The notes under the pieces were generated by a model. That model made no database searches. It was not told the DNA's origin and was given only the letters and a program-made list of their open reading frames with translations. Shown in pieces: positions 23,365 through 32,284 of a stretch of 64,000 nt of DNA. This DNA is from Theobroma cacao (lineage: Eukaryota; Streptophyta; Magnoliopsida; Malvales; Malvaceae), in NCBI RefSeq assembly GCF_000208745.1, contig NC_030858.1, forward strand, positions 13,941,712-14,005,711, written 5' to 3'. The position numbers and the translations under genes are program-made. Numbering within the stretch: the first letter of the stretch is position 1; every line of letters begins with the position of its first letter.

Positions 23365-24565
23365 TGTTTTCTGGGAAGGAAAGAAGAGCGTCGAAGTTAA
23401 TGCCTTTTGGTGAGCTTCAGAAATGAAAGGGTTATTGGAGATATGAGAGAGAGGAAGAGAGCTTGGAATTGGATGGAAGAGAGAAACGAGAGCATATTAG
23501 TATCGTTAAATGAATGGTTGGTCTTCATTGACGATGGAATTTGGGCAGAAGATTTGGTGGTGTGTTGGAAAAGACGAAGTGTAATGAGTTTCATTTCTGG
23601 GCTCGTACGTTTTATCTTCTTCCGCATCCGCATCAGCCCCTCGAGCCTCGACCCAATGTCCACCGAAGTCCTTTCATTCATGTATTATGATTAGGGATTT
23701 TTTTAATGAAAAAAAATCCTAGAAAAGTTGAAATTTTCACTTTGATCGAATATAGTCTAAGTAACTTTAAATAGATGTAATTTTTTAGGAATAATACTTT
23801 AATTAAACTCTTGAATTATTTGAAAAAATTTAAATAAATCTTTATTCTTTTATTACATCAAATAAAATGTTTATAGTTTTATTTTAAACTAAATAGGTTT
23901 TTATAATTAATATTTGATTAATTGTTATTAGTCAAAATATTACTTGTCATTTTATATCTACACACCATGTTGACATGTTATAGTGAATGATGATGTAGCA
24001 TGTTAGTGTAGCATGATAACAAGACAATGTGCATTTTTCACTTCTTATGTGAATATCATGTAAGTATAAAATGATAAGTGATATTTTAGTCGATCCTTAG
24101 TTTTAAGAACTTATTTAACTTAAAATAAAAGTATAGAATTTTAATTAAATGTAATAAAATAATAAAGACTTATTTGAATATTTTTAAATAATTTAGAGAT
24201 TTTTTCAAACATTATATCAATTTTTTATTTATTCATATGTTTTTATATATGATAGCATTTTATAGGTTATGTATCAAATTTTATGTATAGGTAACTTTAA
24301 CCATGGACAAAATGATAATTTTCAATACCTTTATATATACAAAAACTAGGTTCCATAAAAAGGCTATTTTACTATGTCTTTTATATTCACTTTTTGTTTT
24401 CTCTTACTACTCTTCTATCTCGTACCAATTTGATACTTGGAAAATACCTCAACTTTATTATCTAATCATTTAACCCTATTAATACATTGATTTAGATTTC
24501 TGTAAGCTTTATGATTGATCTTTATTTTAATGTGACAAAAACTAATGATCAAAATATCAGTTTTA
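23365..24565. other. 5' region of the PPR gene and intergenic DNA
   Basis: The stretch 23365-23690 is GC-richer and would hold the PPR gene's 5' UTR and proximal promoter on the minus strand. A 94-codon frame at 23397-23681 (-) and a 95-codon frame on the other strand overlap there without known domains. From 23700 on the DNA is AT-rich. I could not fix a TATA box or start site. Confidence 0.45.
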
Positions 24566-26197
24566 CATTAGGACTTTGCAAAAACCCCTATGACTTTGCT
24601 TGAAAAGTAGGTTAAATTCTCAAAGCTTAATTGTATCTAAAGAGGCTTAAACTAATTTGAAGTATCGAGACCTCAACTAAAGGTATCGAGACCTCGACTG
24701 AGGGTATGGAGACTATTAACTTTGAATGCCTTTGTAAACATCTTAAGTATGAAAGTGTATCGAGACAACTCTAGATAGTATCGAGACTTCATGCAATAAA
24801 AGACAAAATTCTAGACAACATGTCTTGAAGTATCGAGATCAGGATTAAATGAATTGAGATATTTCCTTAGAAGAGTAAAACTCCAGAGAGTAAGTCCAAG
24901 TGTATCGAGACTCAAACTTCAAGTATCAAAACTCTGCTTTCAACATTCAAATTTTAGAGAGGAAGTCCAAATGTATTGAGACTCGAGCTTTCAAGTATCG
25001 AAACTTCACCTTTTGAGATAAAATTCCAGAGAGGATGTGTCAAAGTATCGAGACAAGAATAACACGGTATCGAGACTAGAATGACATAGTATCGAGACCG
25101 TATCTCCAGAGATTCAAAATTTCAAAGGTCAAGTGCACAAGTATCGAGACCAGTTTAAAAGAGTATTAAGACTACATCTCCAAATATGATTTTCTAGAGA
25201 GCAAGCTGTTATGTATCGAGACTAAGCCAATGAAGTATCGAGACAAGGCTTAGTATGAGACTAAGCCAAGAACAGGTATTGAGACAAGTATCTGAAGTAT
25301 CGAGCCATCAATAGAAATTTGAAATTAAAGTATTGAGATTCATATCGCAAGTATCAGACAAGCTAGAAAAGGACAGAGATAATGGCCATAATTTTGAATT
25401 CTAAGAGCCAAACGGCTAAAACAAAGTCTCTTAGTATAAATAGAAAGCTGGAACTCATTTGTGGAGAGAGAGAGCACCTACAGAAGAAATCAAAAGAAAT
25501 AGTGAATCTTCAAAGAAAAAAAGCCTTGATTCTCCCTATTCAAGCCAAATGCTTCTTTTCCTAGTTGATTGAGTTGAAAATTCTTATACTAATTCATCAA
25601 GCCTTCAAATCTTCTTTTGTATTCATTGATTGTATTCAACTTATTTAAAGGCAAATCTTGAGCTAAACTTTCATCCTTGTAATCCTTATAAATGTTATAC
25701 CTTACCCTTTAAAAGGTAGAGTGCTTAGAGTGGTTATATCTTAATCCTTGAAAAGGTAGTGTTAATAGGTTATACCTAAGCTTGTGAAAATATAGAGAGG
25801 TTTTGCTTGATTCTTAAAAAAGCATTATAAGGGTTGTGCTTAAGCCCGGGAAAAGGCATTGTTGTATAAGTATACTTGAGCCTTGAAAATGTATTTGGTA
25901 TAGTGGATTATAAACTTTTTGGTGAGCTAAGGGAAAAGACGTAGGGATCTAGGCTAAAACTTTATAAATCTTGTGTCTCCTTTGCGTTTGCTTAATTTCC
26001 TATTTTGTGCTTTCGCTTGCAAAATAATTTAATCACTCACCAAAGGATTTTTACAACCCTTATTGGTTGGTCTTAAAAGGTTTTTATGATTATGTTGCAA
26101 AAGAGTTTTGCCGTGTTAAGGGGGTTTCAAAGAAATTTTTAAAATACTCAATTCACCCCCCTCTTGAGACTTTTCCTTTAAGTTTCACATTCTAGCA
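24566..26197 (+). repeat. 5' LTR of the deleted Copia element
   Basis: The right end ('TTCACATTCTAGCA') is fixed by the PBS that follows two bases later. The left end is approximate, placed at a decayed TGTTAGGAC-like start. The part 25722-26197 is repeated at 28142-28620. The left half is filled by the GTATCGAGAC array. A stretch of 'CTTGAAAAGGTA'-type units (25690-25890) gives another loose repeat. Confidence 0.65.
24661..25355 (+). repeat. Array of about twenty GTATCGAGAC motifs in the LTR
   Basis: Around 20 copies of 'GTATCGAGAC' or close variants (GTATTGAGAC, GTATCGAAAC) are spread over 695 bases at irregular spacing of 20-60 bases, all in the same orientation, with unrelated DNA between. 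About a dozen are perfect. This is not a simple tandem repeat, because only the ten-base core is kept. Confidence 0.9.
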
Positions 26198-26199
26198 AT

Positions 26200-26211
26200 T
26201 GGTATAAGAGC
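26200..26211 (+). other. Primer binding site, tRNA-iMet type
   Basis: 'TGGTATAAGAGC' follows the 5' LTR after two bases. The standard plant Copia PBS complementary to initiator tRNA-Met is TGGTATCAGAGC, so there is one mismatch. Confidence 0.85.
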
Positions 26212-26272
26212 TTTGGTCTTAATTTGCAGATTTAAAGACCTTGAGTAAAGATCCCTTGAAATCTCAAAGGCC

Positions 26273-27360
26273 ATGGCAACAATTCCTACAACTACTCTCT
26301 TAGGTGAGAGATAATCTACGGTAAGACTTTTTTTATTTAATGGTGAAAATTATCTTTATTGAAAGAGTAGGATGGAAATGTTTTATCAAGCACATGACAT
26401 TGATGTTTGGACTGTTAGTTTAAAACGTCTTGATGTCCCCACTAAGACTATAGATGATAGGTTAGTTTTGAAACTTAGAAAGGATTGGGATGATAAAGAT
26501 GGAAAGCTTGTGCAACTTAATGCAAAAGCTGTAAATACTTTATATTGTGCATTAAGACCTGAAGAGTTTAATAGGGTGTCCATGTGTGACAATGCAAAAG
26601 AAATTTGGGACACATTAGAAACATTACATAAAGGCACAACTCAAGTCAAAGAGTCTAAGATAGGATTACTCACTCATGACTAAAAGTTATTTAGGATGAA
26701 GGAAGGAGAAACAATTATCCAAATGTACAATAGGTTCACAAATATTGTATTTGGGTTAAAAGTTCTTGGAAAACATTTTCCAAACTCACAATTAGTGAAG
26801 AAAGTGTTGTATAGCTTGCCCAAAGAATAGACACCTAACGTGACGGCAATTAAAAAGGCTAGAAATTTGAACACTTTGGGTTTAAATGAACTTATTAGCT
26901 TATTTCTCACCTATGAGTTATCTCTCAAGCTTGAAAGTGAAAGAGAGAAAGAATTGAAGGAGAAAGAAAAGATATAAGGTATTGCTCTTAAAACAACCTT
27001 TGAAAATGACAAGAAGAATATTGACAATGAAGAAGAAGAAAATGAGGTTGAGATTGCCTTGTTGACTAGAAGGTTCAACAAATTCTTGAGAAACAAGCAA
27101 GACGGTCAAGAAAGAAAGAGTTTTAGAAGAACACTAAGGGAGGAGTCATCGATTGAAGAACCAAGCAAGGAGCAAATTATTTGCTATGAGTGCAAGAGGC
27201 CGGGATACACAAAATACGAGTGTCCAATCTTTAAGAAAGTAACTCAAGGAAGAAAGCAATGATAACAACTTGGAGTGATGAGGATGAGTCCCAAAATGAA
27301 GATGATGAAGAAGTTGCAAATTTTTGTCTCATGCTTCTTATTGATTCCAAAAATGAAGAA
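26273..27360 (+). pseudogene. Copia gag (UBN2-type) with zinc knuckle, broken
   Basis: Starting at the ATG at 26273 ('MATIPTTTLLGER'), the frames give the gag N-terminus ('LFNGENYLYWKSRM'-like, with a stop at the W), the UBN2 core (26372-26683: 'WDTLETLHKGTTQVKESKI'), 'ALLTRRFNKFLRNKQ' and a knuckle at about 27180 ('CYECKRPGYTKYEC'). The family pattern is CX2CX4HX4C; here the His is Tyr. It is followed by the acidic 'TWSDEDESQNEDDEEVANFC' that closes this gag type. At least five stops interrupt it (for example after 'GER', 'LLTHD' and 'SLPKE'). Gag would form the particle shell. Confidence 0.8.
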
Positions 27361-27475
27361 AGTTGTTAACAAAAAAAAAAGATCACAATACTTTGAAGGT
27401 GAATGCTTTAGCCACAAAAAGCAAATGGTGAGTGTGAAGATATGTGGAGAAAATGATGACAGCCTTTTTTTTATC

Positions 27476-27990
27476 ATGAGCTCCATTGCAACAACTTTAA
27501 GTCATGAAAAATCAGTCTTAGAACTTATTTTACTCAATGGGGAAGACTACCTTCATTGGAAGAATGAAATGAGACAATTTCTTCAAGACGATGATCAAGT
27601 GACTTAGAGAATAATTAGAGATAGTCCTTTAAAGTTGAACAAGAAGATAGGCTACTGGTACTCAAGTGATTGGAATATAATTCAACTCAATGCCAATGCC
27701 ATGCTCATATTCTTTTCTTGCACTTGAGGAAGAAATATGTCAAAAGTTCATTGTGTTTTGATGCTAAATAAATATGGGAGTAACTAAAAGAGCTCTATGA
27801 TGGAGATAAGGAGTTTGAAAATGGTGACTATGAAAGTGAAATCTCAATTAGCAATAATAAATCAAATGAATTCCAACTCTTAAGGGAAGACTATTTGAAA
27901 TTTAGATACCAAAAATCAATTGATAGTGTTTCTTGTAGGCAAGCTAAAGAATGGACAAGTCTTGAGAAAGAAATGTGCTATGTAAAATGA
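27476..27990 (+). pseudogene. Second gag-like fragment
   Basis: From the ATG at 27476 the frame reads 'SSIATTLSHEKSVLELILLN' then 'GEDYLHWKNEMRQFLQDDDQ', and after a stop 'RIIRDSPLKLNKKIGYW', 'SSDWNIIQLNANAM', then in another frame 'ILFLALEEEICQKF' and 'LKELYDGDKEFENGDYESEI'. This is again the N-terminal gag layout (LNGxDYxxWK...LNAxA...LY) and not the protease expected at this place. It is either a different element joined here or a gag duplication. The frame ends at about 27990. Confidence 0.6.
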
Positions 27991-28141
27991 AATTCTCAAT
28001 AATTTTTCTCATAAAATATGAGTAATGTCCAAAAGACAAGGATTGATATGAAAGTGATGAAGGTATGGATAAACCCACACTAAGAATTTTTTTAGTTGTT
28101 AATATGCTGATTTTCATGGATATTTATCTGAAATGATTGAT

Positions 28142-28620
28142 TGCTTAGAGTGGTTATACCTTAACCTTTGAAAAGGTAGTGTTGATAGGTTATACCTAAG
28201 CTTGTGAAAAGGTTGAGAAGTTTTGCTTGATCCTTGAAAAAGCATTGTAAAGGTTGCACTTGAGCTTGGGAAAAAACATTGTTGTATGGGTTATACTTGT
28301 GCCTTGAAAAGTATTTGGTATAGTGAATTACAAACTTCTTTGTGAGCCAAGAGAGAAGACATAAACATTGAGGCGGAACCTCTATAAATCTTGTGTCTTT
28401 TTTGTGTTTGCCTAAATTCCTATTTTGGGCTTTCACTTGCAAAATATTTTTAATCACTCACCAAAGGATTTTTACAACTCCTATTGCTTGGTCTTAAAAG
28501 GTTTCTATCATTGTGTTGTAAAAGAGTTTTGCTGTGTCAAAGGGGTTTCAAAGAAATTTTCAAAATACTCAATCCACCTCCCTTTCTTAAGACTTTTCCT
28601 TTGAGCTTAAGATTTTAACA
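28142..28620 (+). repeat. 3' LTR fragment of the deleted Copia element
   Basis: Matches 25722-26197 block by block ('GCTTAGAGTGGTTATA', 'AATCACTCACCAAAGGATTT', 'GGTCTTAAAAGGTTT', 'GGGGTTTCAAAGAAATTTT'). It ends TTTTAACA at 28620. The motif-array half of the LTR is missing, so the internal deletion ran from after gag into this LTR. Confidence 0.85.
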
Positions 28621-29369
28621 TTTTCAACTTTAGTTTTTATTTAATCATTTTTAGTAAAAATATTATGAAATTTGACCTAAAAGAAACTTATTTAAGTTTT
28701 TTACATCCAAAAATGAGGTTTTTGGAGAAGACCATATACCCTTCCAAATTCTTCCATTTCTTTAAAATGTTTTCAAAATGAAAAGAGGGGTTAGGGGTAC
28801 TCATGCTACCTTTCCCTTCCTTTTCAATCCATTCCCTTCGGTCCAAAATATGTAGATTCTTTTAAAGGGAACCAACTCAACTCTTTTATTTGAATATGAA
28901 GAGAACTCATATTATAAAATCAATTGAAGGATAATATAATTATAAACTAAGATATTCAAAATTAAAAAAATAAAGTAATACATAGTAAATAAGATAAATG
29001 ACAAATAATATTGTGACTATACAGTAAAGCAACTTTTTAAATAATCACAAGGTTGCTGGAGATTGGCATGTTGAGCTTGCTTTGAGGTATCAATTCTTTA
29101 AATCAAAGGTGATCTTTTTCATATGTGACTATGTGAATTGCATATAAATGTTGGACATTTGCAACAAGAATAAGTATGAGATACAATCTCACATTAAAAG
29201 AGAAAAAAAAGAAAGAGTTCTTTAATTAAAAATGAGAATTAATACCTTAATAGTTGAGCTAAAGTTGACTGAAGGGTATATTAGATCATGACTAGGCTTT
29301 CCAAATCTTGGTTGATCTTGAAAATTAATTAAATTAATAATATATAATTAATAAATTATAGACACTTAA
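28621..29369. other. No gene recognised
   Basis: AT-rich DNA without believable reading frames, RNA genes or repeats that I can support. Confidence 0.5.
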
Positions 29370-29690
29370 TGTCACTGACTTACATTTTTAAATCTAAAAG
29401 ACATGCCTATTAGGTGGAGGAAAGCCTTGCTTATAAGCCCAAGACCCATCTCTTCTTTTATTAATCTGGGATACGTGACATTCTACCCCATTCAATTATG
29501 CAATGCCTTCATTGTATTGGCTTTTTCACCCATAAAGGGGAGGAACCCACCTTGGTCCAAGCTTATCTCGACCTTGATATCTTTCATGAGGGGTCTCACA
29601 TTTATTAAAAATTGGGTAGGTTTTAATACCATTTGTCATGGGCTAACATTTTAACCTAAAAAACATGTCTATTAGGTAGATGAAGGCCCT
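29370..29690 (-). repeat. Direct repeat pair bounding a 280-bp TG...CA segment
   Basis: On the minus strand a block of about 45 bases, 'ACCTAATAGRCATGTYTTTTAG' with its 'TTAAAATGT(T/A)AG...GTGACA' tail, occurs twice, about 260 bases apart (near 29370-29416 and 29633-29676). The piece between starts TGT and ends ACA on either strand. It looks like tandem LTR-like ends or a small TRIM-type element next to the Gypsy fragment. Matching target duplications were not found. Confidence 0.4.
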
Positions 29691-29699
29691 TAGGGTTTG

Positions 29700-30629
29700 A
29701 CATCCTTGGATAAGGTAAAGATACTTCATTTTCCTCACAAACTAATAAGAGGTATAAGAGGCTTAACTCACAATAAGCTTTGTTTAGGCCAGATATAGTG
29801 ATGAGTGATTTATCTTCTTTTTATCCCTTTGGGCGATATTTTGGCTTTAGTGGAGTCAACATAATTTTACTATATCCTTGATGAAACAATAAGTATTTTA
29901 ATATCCGTCATGGCACGCTTAATGATCATATTGCCATTGGCGTCCTAACAACAGGTGGCATACATCTATTGGGATAACATTACACTAGATTTCATCTTGA
30001 TACTTATTTCTAATAGAGAATTGAACACAACAACGTTTCGTTACCTTAACTTCATTTCCTTTTCTTAACCATTGTAGCTTGTAAGGATAAGGGTAACAAC
30101 GTTCTCACAACTTTCATTATCAATAATGACATTGCAAACCTTCCTCAGGGGTGTGCACCTTAAATGTAAAATGTTGTGGTGAAGCCAACTTTCATCTTCA
30201 GTATCATAACAGTGTTGAGGTTAGAACAAGCAACAAGAGCTTCTTCATGGTCGACAAGAATTTTTTCATCAAAAGATGATTTTTGATGGAAAAGGATGGT
30301 ATAATCCTTTATTTCCTCATCATATTCATCATAAATTGGTTTTAACTCTTACCAATCTAAATAATCCTTCACATGTAACTTCCATGAAAATCAACTACTT
30401 CAATCTTGACTCTTCCACCATTTAAATCAAGGGCATGTAGTAACCGGTCCTCCAATCCAACTCTTGCCGCTGGAATTGTAGGTCTATCTTCATGATTGGA
30501 GCTACTGTTGTTGATTTGGGTAGCATCATGTCTTACAAGTTGCTCTTGTAATTCTTGAACTTGGTAACGTAATTCCTCAATCTCGATCTCATAATCAATT
30601 CTTTGACAATTTTGGCATCTTGGTGGCAT
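29700..30629 (-). pseudogene. Gypsy gag start and protease fragment
   Basis: The ATG at 30629 opens 'MPPRCQNCQRIDYEIEIEEL', a coiled 'RYQVQELQEQLVRHD', then 'RVKIEVVDFHG', the usual start of plant chromoviral-type gag (coil, then PEFHG). After a stop the frames read 'YDEEIKDYTI'-like text and, near 30130, 'VCNVIIDNESCENVV', which corresponds to the protease block usually ending IDSGSCENVVS, so the DSG triad is damaged (D-N-E). 'CHLLLGRQWQYDH' near 29950 is the protease C-terminal 'LLGRPWQYD' block. RT, RNase H and integrase are absent. The ATG lies about 190 bases inside the PBS. Confidence 0.7.
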
Positions 30630-30817
30630 TTTGTTGGCTCAATTAAGGAACCACAATTATGGCAGCTATGATTTGGTGATGACGTGCTAATGACGATATA
30701 GTGACATAGAAAAAAATGATAATAGAACTATAAAAGAATAAAAAAAAATTACTCGAAAAAAGAGAGTTGAAACCCAACAATGACAAAAACCCAAACCATA
30801 CAACAAGCAATGATCAT

Positions 30818-30832
30818 CCCACTTTAATACCA
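30818..30832 (-). other. Primer binding site of the Gypsy fragment
   Basis: On the minus strand 'TGGTATTAAAGTGGG' begins six bases after the LTR end. It resembles TGGTATCAAAGC-type sites complementary to initiator tRNA-Met, with mismatches. Confidence 0.65.
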
Positions 30833-30838
30833 AACTGA

Positions 30839-31332
30839 TGTTAGGGCGTTGTGAAGACACCAATCTTGGCGAAGTTAGAAACCCAATTGAGGTGAGCACC
30901 AATCTTGGCAAGGTTAGAAACCCCACTAAAGCGAATAATGGTCAAAATCCCATTTTGATTGGCGAAACCAAAGATACTAAAACTTTTTGCTTTTTTGAAA
31001 AAGCAATGGTCAAAATCTCTCTTTGGTTGGCTAAACCAAAGATACTAAAACTTATTACTCTTTTGAAAAATGAGTCTGGAGAAAACAAGCACTGCTTATT
31101 TAAAGAAAATATTCTCTATTAATTTTCAATTTGAATATCTAACAATTAACCCAATAGGGCTTTATATAACTATTTTTAAAAGGAGAGCCTTCTTATTTTT
31201 TTCTCATATAAGATTATTACAATTCCTAAATAAACTAAAACTCTTAATTTATTATAATTATTAAATAACCTAAAATTCTTATTTTATTCTATAATTCTGA
31301 TGCGGGACCTAAATAATAATAACCTAATAACA
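30839..31332 (-). repeat. 5' LTR of the Gypsy fragment, 494 bp
   Basis: On the minus strand it starts TGTTATTAGGTTATTATTATT at 31332 and ends ...CGCCCTAACA at 30839, right before the PBS. It contains 'TAGGTCCCGCATCAG', the usual early block of short plant LTRs. An internal duplication ('ATGGTCAAAATC' and 'GGCTAAACCAAAGATACTAA' twice, at 30940-31055) is visible. Confidence 0.65.
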
Positions 31333-32284
31333 TACTCTTGTATCACAAACACTTCAAATTTTTACAATTGGAATAAAAGTAAAAGCTTCATTAATTACCT
31401 TATTTTATTTAACGTATCTCAAGTGAAATTTAGAGATGGTATTCTCCAAAACTAAACAGTTCCTAAACCCTACCCTTAAAAATCCACCAGCACATGAGAT
31501 GCCAGTTTGTACTTATTAATTCAGAATATGGTTCTAAAACATCTATTTGAGAATTTTTCAAATTTTATAATTACTTTTACCAATGAAGTATCTGACTGTT
31601 AAATAGATAGTTTGCAAATTGTTATGCTCATAGCATATTTTGTTTAAACTTCGAAATGGTTTACGAGTGAAATTACAAAACAATTAGGCAGCTATGCAGA
31701 AACCTAATCACAATATGTTCGAATAAACTTTTCAAGCTGTATGTCAAAGCCTTAGAGGTTAGTTTAGCTAGTAAAGTTGTTCAGTTATTGTTAAACATCT
31801 AGAAACGAGTCCCACCTTTACTAGTAAGGGAGTTGGGGTTGTGGGAAGGGCTAGCCTACATAGTGTAGTCTGGCAGTTGGATTAATAACAAAGAAATAAA
31901 AGCAATCTTATGCAGATACAGAAGATGGAAACTCACTCAGAAAGGAGAAAAATACTTGGCATTTTCTATTCTCTGATTTTTTGCTTGACTCTATATAGGT
32001 AATTTACGTAAAATACTGAACTTGTTCTTCAAATGTTTATTCATTATGTTTCTTTGGTGCCCTTTGTTATGCAGGTCTAAGGCAGATTTCATTTTCTGGA
32101 CGATTATCGGATTAAAGGGAACTAAAAAGAAACAGGGGCTAGGGCATTCCAATAATTGAACTTGGGAACTATTGCACCCTAAGTGATGGCATATTCAAAT
32201 GTTTTCTCGTGGCAAATTACAAGTCAATGGTTAGCTTGCTCAACTTGCAAAAAGCACATTTGTCATATACATTGCACTTCTCAG
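31333..32284. other. Host DNA left of the Tat/Ogre-like element
   Basis: No gene is recognised. This is the pre-insertion neighbour of the kinase locus: with the 18.3-kb element and one CTCAG removed, it joins 50556. The last five bases (32280-32284, CTCAG) are the target duplication. Confidence 0.6.

Larger units (their letters stand above)
24566..28620 (+). mobile_element. Internally deleted Copia retrotransposon
   Basis: The order is 5' LTR (24566-26197), PBS (26200), gag (26273-27360), a second gag-like piece (27476-27990), and a 5'-truncated 3' LTR (28142-28620). Protease, integrase, RT and RNase H are missing. The two LTR copies align over 25722-26197 and 28142-28620 with roughly one difference in ten bases, so the insertion is old. 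A TSD is not certain: the right flank is TTTTC, and the left flank shows TTTTA before a decayed start at 24566. Confidence 0.75.

Noticed and set aside
23397..23681. 94-codon minus frame just upstream of the PPR start
   Set aside because: It overlaps an equally long frame on the other strand, has no domain, and lies where the 5' UTR is expected. An uORF cannot be shown.
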